A stretch of DNA of 64,000 nucleotides from Ooceraea biroi (GCF_003672135.1 NC_039518.1:2232001-2296000), one strand, 5' to 3'; shown: positions 36,701 through 49,320, numbered from the stretch's first letter. Program-made: numbers and translations. Notes: a model not told the origin generated them from the letters alone.

Positions 36701-36973
36701 TGACAACTTTTTATGAGCTTGCACAGCGTTTTTCCCTTTTCGGAAGTAATAAAACAAAATATGACGAAAAAGTTCTTTTTGATTTTCCATTCTGAAATCG
36801 ACGGCAAACAAACAATTGTTAACGAAATCGTGTACTTTCTTTTTGTAAAACAAGCTTGAACTCTGAGTTGTTAAGCTACATAATGAATTTGCGGTTTAGA
36901 ATGAAGTTAGTTACATTTCAAGACATGCATGTCCATCTATGGGAAAAACGCAATTACTTTTTGGCCAACCCAA
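33712..36973 (-). mobile_element. Mariner M3 array, three units
   Basis: Read on the minus strand: a full-length M3 element (36973-35705, 1269 bp), then two 5'-truncated units (35704-34719, 986 bp; 34718-33712, 1007 bp). Outer ends are TTGGGTTGGCC-type, diverged to TTGGAATGGCC at 33712, with TA at 33710-33711 and 36974-36975. At each junction the 3' terminal repeat joins directly to TATGGCGAAGATGC of the next unit. Transposase catalytic blocks (TGDEKW, HHDNARPRTS, YSPDLAPSDYH) are present, but a TGA after DEPARST interrupts every unit. Confidence 0.92.
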
Positions 36974-39900
36974 TAAATAGGTCATTTTTCATTATTGTTA
37001 TTTATACATTTGTAAAAATATTTCTGCGTCGTGTAACCCTATTATTAATACTTCTTGTAGATAATAATTACAAACTGTCGAAATATGAATTATCCACGGG
37101 GAGGTTTCTGCCGGGGACAGACCTAACGGAACAGAGGATAACAGAAGGGGGTTGCGATGCGTGCACATCGTCCTGTCTCTGCATCGTGGGCGGGAATGGA
37201 CGCAGTTCGCCCAGTCGCCTTGGTACAGGTACCTCCATTGATCGAATCGGGGGAGGCAGCGACCGCCCGTTACGGTAAACCAGCATGCAGGAGAGAGGGG
37301 TAAGAGCCACAGCCATTCGACCGAGACGAGAGAATGGCGCGCGAGATTCACCCGGACCTCATCATCATTGGTCGGCGTCCATGAGGGATCGTTAGCACGA
37401 GATTCGTCGGTCCTGTATCGCACACAGGCCCGAGACACCGCTTTTTTACGGGGAATTGACTTTTCTCGGAGGGAGGGGGGCATCTCCCCGTGTGGAAACA
37501 AAAATATCGAACATGTTTTATGCGATAACAAAGCAATTTTGGAAAGATATCTTTGGAGCTTTTAGATATTACAAGTTCTCCTCAACTCGGTTGTAATATT
37601 TCTTTCACAAATCTCGCGTATGATAAATTTGACGTCGTTTTTACAAATTGCTGACCAAATCATGTACAGAGTAATTCGGATAAAATAACGATAATGATGA
37701 ATCCTGATTAATAATATATTTGCAGTACCAAAAGCTCCGGCGTATTTGTACAGAAAGTCTTCATGCAATTCTTTTCTAGCAGGCTCAACACGAAAGCCGA
37801 AGATCCAAGAGAGGCTCGCGAGCGAACAAAACCATCGAGGACTTGCCATCGGCTACATCGTTGTCAGTGGAAGTATCTGCCTGGCCGATCAATAATCTCC
37901 TGGGAATATCCGTTCCCCTATCGGGCCTGCCGCGTTACCCAGGTGGCCAGCTACCCCGTTGACGGTGGTGGTAACAGCAGCACAGCACCCAGCGCTAGTA
38001 TCAGCGACCAGCAGCGCAGCCAGCACCTGCCGCCTTCCCCGTGTCAGGTTGTGAGTCACTACCTTTTCGTTACGCACTGCACACATTTATCTGCCTGCCT
38101 TGGCCGCCGCTTGCTCGCAAAGCGACATACTACGTGCAACGGAGTAACATTATGCGCGTCATGTAAAAGACATAATGGGACCAGTATAGCGCACCGTCTG
38201 TCCGAATCGATTTAGACATTATTACAAGGCAATATGTTTCCCGACTTTTATAGGCACTCGATATTTGCAATTGCGATCAAATCGACGGTCGTAACTTAAT
38301 TCAATTCAAAAGACGCCGTTCTTGTACATCACATTTTGATACTCTTTTTTTCTTTCTAGTGCACGGTGTCCATTCGTTTCAGTTCCCCCGAATTCACACT
38401 CGACTCCAAACGCATCTGTTCGATGCGAATGTTTTCTTTCGCTTGAAACAGTTGCGGGGTATATAGGCAATATTGGAGCAGAATAATATATGCCGCACAC
38501 ATACGAGCACAAGTATTGAACGTGAGTGCGCAAGAGTCTCCTTGAAAAGTATAGCGATGGTCGTGGTCGGGCTGCAGCCTCTGCAGTCCTCTTGAAAAAT
38601 AGTAACAGGTCATCGCGGTAGCACATATGATGGACGTTTTCAGTGACAATTTAAAAGACTCCGGATAATAAACAGCGGAGTAACGGATATAGAACCGGTG
38701 CAAACACGAGACCAATGGAGTTCCGGGAGGGCGGAGGCCGTTCGCATCAAAATATTCAGAGAATTGATTCGCCGAAGTTGCAGCCAGCAGCAGCAGCAGA
38801 CACATCTACAGCTGCCACGCGCTGCAGCAATATCCATGGGACCGTGAAATCCTCCTCGATCTCTATTCGCATTAAAACGAGTTAAAAAATTTTTTAATTA
38901 ATTTCAACAGCGCCATCTCCTGAAAATGCTTCCCCGAATCAATTTTCAAAAATAATTCTCTCAAATTGCTTTTCTTAATTTTTTATATTAATTATTAGCG
39001 CTGACTTAATACCTCCTTGGGAAAAATTTCTTTCTTACGATAATATTAATTAATATACACTAAATAAAAAATATAAATTAATAGGGAAAGTCCCCCGATT
39101 ATGAGATACCATATCGATTTTGCCGAATGTAAGCGAAATCTATAGGCAGAATTTAAAAATGAATACGTTCCTCTTTGAAGAGAATTTAATCACTTTAGGT
39201 TGGTGAAATGAAAAATCTATTTTAATATTATTTTTCTGAAAATTAAACAATATTGAAAATAACAGGCTTTAAACGCAAGATCGAGAAAGTTGCTCCTAGT
39301 ATAAGTACCTGGGGGGGGTGAGAAATCGGTGTTAAAAGTGCAAAATACATCAGTATTGCAAGTACACAAACTTTATTAGATATTTTTTATAAAAATAGCT
39401 GCTGCCACAGCTTCGCCAAATCTCACGATCTCACCGTCAATGCTTCCTCGTTTCCCTACCTCATAGTCAGATTCTATAAAATTAAATACCAAAAATCGTA
39501 TTAACTTTCTTAACCTTAACGTAGTATTTTCTTTCTTTGTATACACTACATACTCTTTCAATTCGAGCAATAATTATCTCATCATCTAAGAGCTACCCTG
39601 AATATCTTCATTGTACGAGCCACGCGCCTAGCGCGTTTCGCGATCGTGAAATTTAACCTCTAATTAAGCAATTCACAATCGCGTATTCTCTAGTTACTAC
39701 GATTCTACTCTATCATTGCATACTGAATATTGCCAACCATTTCTTTATTACTGTAATAAACAAGGTTTAAAGACTTTACCTTAAGTTCCTTTGAATGTTC
39801 ACAATTTCACAAACGCTTTTCTTGCAAAGCTAACGAATAACGAATAATGAATTTTTTACTAATCATTTTTACAACGCAGAGTAAAAGTTTATGGTGGAAT

Positions 39901-40039
39901 TAACAGATGTGCTCACTAGTTTAAAAGCAGAAACTCAGTATCTCATATTAGGGCATATCTCATAATAGGGGATCTCCTCTATACCCTAATTTGATGATCT
40001 CGGTGAGCATAAATCCATATCTTTTCAGATTATCGATAA
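36974..40039. other. Intergenic, no firm gene; the missing GDH 5' exons are not here
   Basis: I looked for the N-terminal half of glutamate dehydrogenase and did not find it on the + strand. Apart from the open frame at 38356-38805 nothing is coding-like. From 38880 on the sequence is AT-rich. Confidence 0.45.
38356..38805 (-). CDS. Hypothetical 149-residue ORF with signal-like N-terminus
   Basis: The reading frame starts MCLLLLLAATSANQFSEYF, which resembles a signal peptide or membrane anchor. It contains a second hydrophobic stretch (SLKTSIICATAMTCYY) and a third (MCAAYIILLQYCLYTP). I do not recognise the family and no intron signals support it. It could be a small secreted or membrane protein, or a chance frame in intergenic DNA. 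Confidence 0.25.
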   Translation of the reverse strand: MCLLLLLAATSANQFSEYFDANGLRPPGTPLVSCLHRFYIRYSAVYYPESFKLSLKTSIICATAMTCYYFSRGLQRLQPDHDHRYTFQGDSCALTFNTCARMCAAYIILLQYCLYTPQLFQAKENIRIEQMRLESSVNSGELKRMDTVH

Positions 40040-40139
40040 NNNNNNNNNNNNNNNNNNNNNNNNNNNNNNNNNNNNNNNNNNNNNNNNNNNNNNNNNNNNN
40101 NNNNNNNNNNNNNNNNNNNNNNNNNNNNNNNNNNNNNNN
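40040..40139. other. Assembly gap (100 N)
   Basis: Exactly 100 undetermined bases, a usual placeholder for a gap of unknown size. It lies 45 bp upstream of the first recognisable glutamate dehydrogenase exon. Confidence 1.
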
Positions 40140-40184
40140 TGTCCAGATGACAATAGTCTTCGTCGTAAGTATCGGCCTATCCAG

Positions 40185-43100
40185 ACATCCATTAACGCTC
40201 ACGCTTGCGTCACCGGCAAGCCGATCAACCAGGGCGGTATTCACGGTCGCATTTCCGCGACAGGGCGTGGAGTGTTTCACGGATTGGAGAACTTCATCAA
40301 TGAGGCCAATTACATGAGCATGATCGGTACGTTACTTACTACGGTGCGATGAAGCGAAACGTGTATCGCGTCTCCTGTTTTATCATTCGGCGGGCTTATT
40401 AATTCTGCGAGATTAAGGGAGGAGCCTGCTTTAGAACGTTGAAAATAAGGTATAATTTTACGAATTTTTTTTGGAGAAACTATATAGCGGATCATTATAA
40501 AACTTTGATGCATTTATTAGTACATGTTTAAAGATAAAAAAAATTATTTTTTTATTTGAATATATCGCCTGTAAAGGTCGTCCTGGAGGCATCTTAGTGC
40601 AGCCGGCATTGTAAATTGGTGAGCATTCTCCTGCCTCCAAATTTCGTCCAAACTGAAAAATTGAAATATGTTCTCGTTATTTATGAATTCCCATCGTCGA
40701 TGAACCTTTAATATTCATAAAAACATTAAGTTAAACAATTACTTTTGCATGAAAAAGTTCAACAACTTTGCTTAAAAATCGTACTTTTGTGTTCTAAGCT
40801 CCACCATTTTGGCACTTTTCAACTTTTTTCTTCTCTCTTTGGTTCATCGACGATGGGAATTCATAAATAACGAGAACATATTTCAATTTTTCAGTTTAGA
40901 CGAAATTCGGAGGCAGGAGAATGCTCACCAATTTGCGATGCCGGCGACGCGGCTGCACTAAGATTTCTCCAGGACGACCTCTACAAGCGATATATTCAAA
41001 TCAAAAAATAATTTTTTTTATCTTTAAACATGTACTAATAAATGCATAAAAGTTTTATAATGATCCGCTGTATAGTTTCTCCAAAAACAATTCGTAAAAT
41101 ATACCTTATTTTCAGCGTTCTAAAGCAGGCTCCCCCCTTAAGGGGATCCTGAAGTGGCCAGTGAACTCCGTCGCGGCGTCTGAATTACCGGCGGAATCGA
41201 TGATTTTCCTGCATTTTCTTTTTATTGAATTCACAGAATGAAAAATCCTTTTCCACGATGAAAGTACACACAATAATGTAATGTGAAAAGCAGGACTTAA
41301 CTTTCCAAACGGAAAAAAATCACAATTTTTTATTCAGCCACGATTTCACAGGCATACGTAGGCACGAAATGATCACGAATCTTTCTGCACTAATTACTTT
41401 TACGCTAGGCTTCTAAACTCATTTCTAAAAGCTTCCCCATATTCTTTCATTTTGTTCCGTCCTTGCGATTATCGAATTTTGGCCACACAAACCGCAAAAC
41501 ATTTATATTAAGAACATTAATGTACGAGGTGACGTCACAATAAGCCGATAATAAAACTGTAAATTTGTTTGTCGTTTTTAACATAAAGTCGAGTTTCGCT
41601 CGGTATATTTCTTTGTATACTTTAATCGTGGAGAAGGATTTTTCATTCTATACAATCATTAAAGAGTAATTAGTACAGTAAGATCGACGAATTCCGCCGG
41701 TAATACAGACGACTCCAGGATCCCCTTAAGGGCGGAGCCTGCTTTAGAACGTTGAAAATAAGGTATAATTTTACGAATTGTTTTGGAGAAACTATACAGC
41801 GGATCATTATAAAACTTTGATGCATTTATTAGTACATGTTTAAAGATAAAAAAAATTATTTTTTTATTTGAATGTATCGCCTGTAGAGGTCGTCCTGGAG
41901 GCATCTTAGTGCAGCCGGCATTGTAAATTGGTGAGCATTCTCCTGCCTCCAAATTTCGTCCAAACTGAAAAATTGAAATATGTTCTCGTTATTTATGAAT
42001 TCCCATCGTCGATGAACCTTTAATATTCATAAAAACATTAAGTTAAACAATTACTTTTGCATGAAAAAGTTCAACAACTTTGCTTAAAAATCGTACTTTT
42101 GTGTTCTAAGCTCCACCATTTTGGCACTTTTCAACTTTTTTCTTCTCTCTTTGGTTCATCGACGATGGGAACTCATAAATAACGAGAACGTATTTCAATT
42201 TTTCAGTTTAGACGAAATTTGGAGGCAGGAGAATGCTCACCAATTTGCGATGCCGGCGACGCGGCTGCACTAAGATTTCTCCAGGACGACCTCTACAAGC
42301 GATACATTCAAATAAAAAAATAATTTTGTTTATCTTTAAACATGTACTAATAAATGCATCAAAGTTTTATAATGATCCGCTGTATAGTTTCTCGAAAAAC
42401 AATTCGTAAAATATACCTTATTTTCAGCGTTCTAAAGCAGGCTCCCCCCTTAATAGAGTTTGATGATCCGTAGGTACAACACCTGGCTGGGGAGGCAAGA
42501 CGTTTATTGTCCAAGGTTTTGGTAACGTAGGCCTGCACTCGATGCGCTACTTACACCGGGCGGGTGCTGCTTGCATAGGCGTGATTGAGCACGACGGCTC
42601 CATTTACAATTCAGAGGGCATCGACCCGAAGGTAAATGAAGAAATGTGTTTATCTCAGCATTTACGCTTTAATAATTTGTGAGCCTAAATTTTCATCGAT
42701 TATACGAGACAAGAAAATTTTCTGAGCGTGCTTCTCGTGTTATTTTTTGCAGGAATTGGAAGAGTATCGCATAGAGAACGGCACCATCGTTGGTTTTCCG
42801 GGCGCCAAACCGTACGAAGGCGAGAATCTCATGTACGAGCCGTGCGATATATTTATACCGGCCGCTATAGAGAAAGTAATTAACAAAGACAACGCAGGAC
42901 GTATCCAGGTACGGATTATTTCTGCGAAAGAAGATTTCAATTTTTTATTTCTCTCATAAAGATAATAAAATTTTTCATTCAAATCGTATTTTCGGCAGGC
43001 GAAAATTATCGCGGAGGCTGCTAATGGACCGACCACCCCCGCAGCGGATAAAATCCTGATCGACAGGAACATTCTCGTAATCCCGGACCTGTACATTAAC

Positions 43101-43712
43101 GCCGGTGGTGTCACAGTCTCGTTCTTCGAGTGGTTAAAAAACCTGAACCATGTGTCGTACGGCCGCTTGACCTTCAAGTACGAAAGGGAGTCCAATTATC
43201 ATCTTTTAGGTACGTTCAGTCACATTAAGTAACAGTGGCTCGATTAAAGTTCAGACTCGCGGACACAATAAGCTAATCTTCTAAATTTCTTCCTACAGAA
43301 TCGGTACAGGAGTCTCTGGAACGTAGGTTCGGTCGCGTTGGTGGCCGCATACCCGTCACACCGTCCGAGGCCTTCCAGAAACGTATATCTGGCGCTTCCG
43401 AAAAGGACATCGTTCATTCTGGTCTAGATTACACGATGGAGAGATCAGCTAGGGTAATTACCTCGATCGATATAATCGAGATGCCATATTTATACGAAAT
43501 AGGAACATTTTATTTTTATTATTATATTTCATTATTCGTTAAATAATTATTATTAAATGAAATTCAGACTTTAAGCAACGTTTTATTACTTCCAGGCTAT
43601 CATGAAAACTGCCATGAGATTTAATCTCGGACTCGACCTGAGGACAGCCGCGTACGCCAACTCGATTGAGAAGATATTCACTACTTACTCCGAGGCTGGT
43701 CTCGCTTTCTAA
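40185..43712 (+). CDS. Gdh: Mitochondrial glutamate dehydrogenase, C-terminal half (5' part missing)
   Basis: The enzyme interconverts glutamate and 2-oxoglutarate plus ammonia with NAD(P) in the mitochondrial matrix. Visible exons: 40185-40326, 42474-42631, 42753-42908, 42999-43209, 43299-43453 and 43596-43712. All are in phase, total 939 nt and end at TAA in 43710-43712. The first reads into NAHACVTGKPINQGGIHGR. The next holds the Rossmann motif GKTFIVQGFGNVG. ANGPTTPAADKILIDRNI and PDLYINAGGVTVSFFEWLKN follow, with C-terminal RTAAYANSIEKIF. The catalytic N-terminal domain (roughly the first 240 residues, with the substrate lysines) is absent upstream, probably in or beyond the gap. The first intron is filled by a TTAA element chain. 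A poly(A) signal lies at 44636. Confidence 0.95.
40417..41137. mobile_element. TTAA-flanked palindromic element A (copy 1)
   Basis: The same family as 16460-17164, flanked by TTAA at 40413-40416 and 41138-41141. Both ends carry the GGAGCCTGCTTTAGAACG repeat. It is non-coding and lies in the first visible GDH intron, directly abutting element B. Confidence 0.9.
41142..41725. mobile_element. TTAA-flanked element B between two A copies
   Basis: A 584-bp element with ends GGGGATCCTG and CAGGATCCCC. Its inner terminal similarity includes ATTACCGGCGGAAT and the complement near 41690. It shares TTAA 41138-41141 with copy A on the left and TTAA 41726-41729 with copy A' on the right. No ORF is present. 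A fragment of the same end occurs at 22732-22782. Confidence 0.85.
41730..42449. mobile_element. TTAA-flanked palindromic element A (copy 2)
   Basis: Nearly identical to copy 1 and in the same orientation, ending at TTAA 42450-42453, only 20 bp before the acceptor of the next GDH exon (42474). Confidence 0.9.
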
Positions 43713-44635
43713 ATTATTTTAGTCGCAAGATTATATTCTACGAATTACGATAAAAGACGAAGTCAGTTTTTACGATTTTACGCGAGCAAGCAAGGAGCGA
43801 CTCCGTGCATCATCCAGCGCATATTTAGAACTATACCTGACGACCGTACCAAATCTCGCAAGTGAGCAGAAAGATTACGCGACGTCGCGGAGGTGTGTTC
43901 CAGTGTTGTCTTACTTCTCAGATTCTATTTACCGTAACAATTTCTGCCTAGTTATGTATAGAAAAAGTCACGTAAAGCGGATGTCACGAAACTGTCGAGT
44001 CGAGTTCGAACGCTACGAGACACCCAAACATCCAGGAAGAAACGAGACACCGATCTGCTCCTGCATAAGATCGATATTACGACCGGGCCAGTGCATTTTG
44101 ATATTTCACTTTTTATGCATACGATACGGAAGATCGACGGGATATCGTGACACAGAGTCATCCTCGAGGACCTTCTGGGCGACCAGAATTTTTGCATCGC
44201 ACGCAATCTGTCATTTTTCTGCAACTACGTATGATTCTAATGATATTGCTGATGCCGCGTTGACAAGAAGGAAAACATTTCGCAATCTTATCGTTCGCGA
44301 TAAAGAGCTCGGCTCGTCGCAAAACGTTGATAACGCGCGCGTCTGGGCTGGACGGATACGCGAGCCAACGTTGCGGGAGCGTTGCGTAGGCGCGGGAAGA
44401 AGGCTCGTTAATAAAGACATACTCCTGATACTTTCGAACCGGAAAGTGCACACTTTTATTTCATAGATATTACCGATTTTATTTTAGAGACTCGTAGATT
44501 TTAATCTGTTGTTCTGTAACACGATCGTGTGCTACGCAAGTAATGAAAGTGATATTTGATACATCAGATGCATTTTAATAGGTGCCATCGCAGCAATATA
44601 CAGTACTTATCGATTATACCTCTAAAAACCGTAAG

Positions 44636-44641
44636 AATAAA
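44636..44641 (+). terminator. Polyadenylation signal of GDH
   Basis: An AATAAA hexamer 924 bp after the GDH stop; no earlier canonical signal was noticed in the downstream stretch. Assignment rests on position. Confidence 0.5.
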
Positions 44642-44906
44642 CGAATCGATACGTTATGAGCAGTGTTGTCTCGTCGATTCAACTTGTCAATTGGTTATTG
44701 CCCCCCGCTCTTTCCGCCCGTATCCTTGACTTGCCTTCTAATGCCAGATATATATATGTACGAGGAAGGCAAGTTTGTCCTGCCCATACACCCGCAAATG
44801 TCTTACTTCTCACGTGTATTATTCATGCTAATGAAAAGTGCAAAAAATCTCTACGTATTGTACTTTACTATTCTTTGCACTTTTCAATCTTTTATATGTA
44901 TATATA

Positions 44907-45469
44907 CAGGGTGGCCCACATAACATTTAACAGCTGAATATTTCGGAAACCATTTGTCAAATCAAAAAGTTGTTCATAAGAAAGTTTTATGTATTCGAGG
45001 GGCCTTTCTAACTACATAAGTATGAAGTTACCCCCTGCCCCCGAAACGTTAAAAAATATTAGGAGTAATTTGTTGCTTCGAATAAATACATGTTTACAAG
45101 TCAATGGCGGACATTTTGAACATTTAATAAATTGAATAACTAAACAAACAGTGTGTTGTGATTTTGATTTCGTGTAGCTTCGAAACTTTACACCGTCGTA
45201 TCTTTTAACAGAAACATTTGACAAAAAAATGTTTTTAACAAAATTTACTTTTTTTTACCCGTAGAACCCAGCCATCTAACATTTTATAGGGGGTCCCGTT
45301 TGAAATTTGTGAAGTTACCCCCTGCCCCCCTAGGGGGGCAGGGGGTAACTTCATATTTATGTAGTTAGAAAGGCCCCTCGAATACATAAAACTTTCTCAT
45401 GAACAACTTTTTGATTTGACAAATAATTTCCGAAATATTCAACTGTTAAGAGTTATGTGGGCCACCCTG
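44907..45469. mobile_element. MITE with CAGGGTGGCCCAC ends and internal hairpin
   Basis: A 563-bp non-coding element with TA at 44905-44906 and 45470-45471. Terminal inverted repeats run about 140 bp. Inside, a C/G-rich inverted pair (TTACCCCCTGCCCCC and complement) forms a second hairpin. Its end sequence resembles the IS630-like elements at 19125 and 30448, suggesting mobilisation by such a transposase. Confidence 0.85.
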
Positions 45470-45476
45470 TATAATA

Positions 45477-48400
45477 TTGGGTCGGCCAAAAAGTAATTGC
45501 GTTTTTTTACAATAGATGGACATACATGTCTTGAAATGTAACTAACTTCATTCTAAACTGCAAATTCATTATGTAGCTTAACAACTCACAGTTCAAGCTT
45601 GTTTTACAAAAAGAAAGTACACCATTTCGTTAACAATTGTTTGTTTGCCGTCGATTTCAAAATGGAAAATAAAAAAAAAACATTTTCCTCATATTTTGTT
45701 TTATTACTTCCGAAAAGGGAAAAACGCTGTGCAAGCTCATAGAAAGTTATGTCATGTATATGGCGAAGATGCTTTAAAACTGCGGCAGTGTCAAAATTGG
45801 TTTACTAAATTTCGATCTGCAGATTTTAATGTGAAAGATGCACCACGCTCAGGAAGGCCAATCGAAATTGATGATGACAAAATAAAGGCACTGATCGATT
45901 CCAATCGGCGTTTAACGACCCGAGAGATTGCTGAGAATCTTAACATATCGAAATCGAGTGTTGAAAACCATTTGAAACGACTTGGATACATTAGTAAGCT
46001 CGATATTTGGGTACCACATGAGCTCAAAGAAATTCATCTCACTGAGCGTATTGACATCTGCGATTCTCTTTTGAAACGTGAGGAAAATGACCCATTTTTG
46101 AAACGTATGATAACAGGCGACGAAAAAACGATCGTCTACAACAACGTCAAACGAAAAAGATGGTGGAGCAAGCGTGATGAACCTGCTCGAAGCACTTGAA
46201 AAGCAGATATTCACCAAAGAAAGATTATGCTGTCAGTCTGGTGGGACTTTAAAGGTATTGTGTATTTTGAGCTGCTTGCAAGGAATCAAACCCTTAATTC
46301 AGACGTATACTGTCGTCAACTGGATAAATTAAACGATGCCATCAAACAGAAACGTCGAGAATTGGTGAATCGCAAAGGTGTTGTGTTTCACCATGATAAC
46401 GCTAGACCACGTACAAGTTTGGTCACTCGTGAAAAATTGTTGCAGCTTGGATGGGATGCGTTACCACATCCACCATATTCGCCAGACCTGGCACCATCAG
46501 ATTACCATTCGTTTCGTTCTTTGCAAAACGCCTTGAATGGTAAAACCTTGACTGCTGATGAGGATATCAAATCGTTGTTGGAATTGTTTTTTGCTGAAAA
46601 AGATAAGAACTGTTTTGAGCGCGGAATCATGAAGTTGCCTGAAAAATGGCAAAAGATAATCAAACAAAATGGACAATATATCGTTTAATAAAGTTTTTAT
46701 TTCCCATGAAAAATTCGCCTTTTATTTATATAAAAAAAACGCAACTACTTTTTGGCCAACCCAATATATGGCGAAGATGCTTTAAAACTGCGTCAGTGTC
46801 AAAATTGGTGTACTAAATTTCGATCTGGAGATTTTAATGTGAAAGATGCACCACGCTCAGGAAGGCCAATCGAAATTGATGATGACAAAATCAAGGCACT
46901 GATCGATTCCAATCGGCGTTTAACGACCCGAGAGATTGCTGAGAATCTTAACATATCGAAATCGAGTGTTGAAAACCATTTGAAACGACTTGGATACATT
47001 AGTAAGCTCGATATTTGGGTACCACGTGAGCTCAAAGAAATTCATCTCACTGAGCGTATTGACATCTGCGATTCTCTTTTGAAACGTGAGGAAAATGACC
47101 CATTTTTGAAACGTATGATAACAGGCGACGAAAAATGGATTGTCTACAACACGTCAAACGAAAAAGATCGTGGAGCAAGCGTGATGAACCTGCTCGAAGC
47201 ACTTGAAAAGCAGATATTCACCAAAGAAAGATTATGCTGTCAGTCTGGTGGGACTTTAAAGGTATTGTGTATTTTGAGCTGCTTGCAAGGAATCAAACCA
47301 TTAATTCAGACGATACTGTCGTCAACTGGATTGCCATCAAACAGAAACGTCCAGAAGTGGTGAATCGCAAAGGTGTTGTGTTTTACCGTGATAACGCTAG
47401 ACCACGTACAAGTTTGGTCATTCGTGAAAAATTGTTGCAGCTTGGATGGGATGCGTTACCACATCCACCATATTCGCCAGACCTGGCACCATCAGATTAC
47501 CATTCGTTTCGTTCTTTGCAAAACGCCTTGAATGGTAAAACCTTGACTGCTGATGAGGATATCCAATCGTTGTTGGAATTGTTTTTTGCTGAAAAAGATA
47601 AGAACTTTTTTGAGCGCGGAATCATGAAGTTGCCTGAAAAATGGCAAAAGATAATCAAACAAAATGGACAATATATCGTTTAATAAAGTTTTTGTTTCCC
47701 ATGAAAAATTCGCCTTTTATTTATATAAAAAAAACGCAATTACTTTTTGGCCAACCCAATATATGGCGAAGATGCTTTAAAACTGCGGAAGTGTCAAAAT
47801 TGGTGTACTAAATTTCGATCTCGAGATTTTAATGTGAAAGATGCACCACGCTCAGGAAGGCCAATCGAAATTGATGATGACAAAATAAAGGCACTGATCG
47901 ATTCCAATCGGCGTTTAACGACCCGAGAGATTGCTGAGAATCTTAATATATCGAAATCGAGTGTTGAAAACCATTTGAAACGACTTGGATACATTAGTAA
48001 GCTCGATATTTGGGTACCACATGAGCTCAAAGAAATTCATCTCACTGAGCGTATTGACATCTGCGATTCTCTTTTGAAACGTAAGGAAAATGACCCATTT
48101 TTGAAACGTATGATAACAGGCGACGAAAAATCGATCGTCTACAACAACGTCAAACGAAAAAGATCGTGGAGCAAGCGTGATGAACCTGCTCGAAGCACTT
48201 GAAAAGCAGATATTCACCAAAGAAAGATTATGCTGTCAGTCTGGTGGGACTTTAAAGGTATTGTGTATTTTGAGCTGCTTGCAAGGAATCAAACCATTAA
48301 TTCAGACGTATACTGTCGTCAACTGGATAAATTAAACGATGCCATCAAACAGAAACGTCGAGAATTGGTGAATCACAAAGGTGTTGTGTTTCACCGTGAT

Positions 48401-48766
48401 AACGCTAGACCACGTACAAGTTTGGTCACTCGTGAAAAATTGTTGCAGCTTGGATGGGATGCGTTACCACATCCACCATATTCGCCAGACCTGGCACCAT
48501 CAGATTACCATTCGTTTCGTTCTTTGCAAAACGCCTTGAATGGTAAAACCTTGACTGCTGATGAGGATATCAAATCGTTGTTGGAATTGTTTTTTGCTGA
48601 AAAAGATAAGAACTTTTTTGAGCGCGGAATCATGAAGTTGCCTGAAAAATGGTAAAAGATAATCAAACAAAATGGACAATATATTGTTTAATAAAGTTTT
48701 TGCTTCCCATGAAAAATTCGCCTTTTATTTATATAAAAAAACGCAATTACTTTTTGGCCAACCCAA
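45477..48766 (+). mobile_element. Mariner M3 array, three units, plus strand
   Basis: A full-length M3 element (45477-46764, 1288 bp) followed by units 46765-47759 (995 bp) and 47760-48766 (1007 bp), flanked by TA at 45475-45476 and 48767-48768. Junctions read CCAACCCAA followed by TATATGGCGAAGATGC, the same internal point as in the other M3 arrays. In unit 1 the transposase reads from about 45710 to a TGA near 46197, then continues in the same frame to 46688. The shared TGA replaces a sense codon between the DNA-binding and catalytic parts. A poly-A slip near 45670 also shifts the start. Confidence 0.92.
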
Positions 48767-49314
48767 TAATAATCAATTTTATTAATTTTACTGTTCTTTA
48801 TAATTTAATTCTTTATAATTTGCATATCAGAGTTCGTCCAGATAACACAATAGCTAATCTCGTAAGGAGGGGACCAAATGCAAGGGACCTCTCGAATCCT
48901 ACCTGCTCGACGCATGTTGCAAATATTAAAGAAGACGCAATTCATGCATAATGTATGTCAGTCAGCTTTATTTTACAATCTCTTCTCTCGAGGTAATTGT
49001 TTTTCCACCGCACATGTAACTTTTTATACGTAATCTGCTCGTTATTAATTATAATCTCATTATAATTTTACATGACGTGACATTTTGCAGCAGGAGCGCG
49101 ACCCGCGGGGCCGAGCCGAGCCGAGCCAAGCGGATGCACCGCTTTTCGTGATGCCGCAAATAGTCGCGGAGCGGGCGGGTGGTGGGTGCATGTACGCGCG
49201 GGCAGACTAATAACGTAGGTGTGGGCGCCCGTAGAACGGCGACGTGTTCCGCGGGGCGGACAAGTTGCGTTCACCAGCACCAGCTCGTCGCCGGGGCGGC
49301 GCCTGGTCCGGTTC

Positions 49315-49320
49315 TATAAA
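49315..49320 (+). promoter_or_regulatory. Possible TATA box of the stomatin-like gene
   Basis: TATAAA in GC-rich sequence, about 750 bp upstream of the first ATG and about 700 bp upstream of the acceptor at 50024. A 5' untranslated exon would fit between. This is inferred from motif and context only. Confidence 0.3.

Noticed and set aside
36974..38300. Assorted 60-180 codon frames on both strands
   Set aside because: Overlapping frames in several phases, no splice support, no family likeness.
43903..44466. 187-codon ORF downstream of GDH
   Set aside because: It lies in the likely GDH 3' UTR before the AATAAA at 44636, with long frames also on the other strand. No domain or codon pattern suggests a protein.
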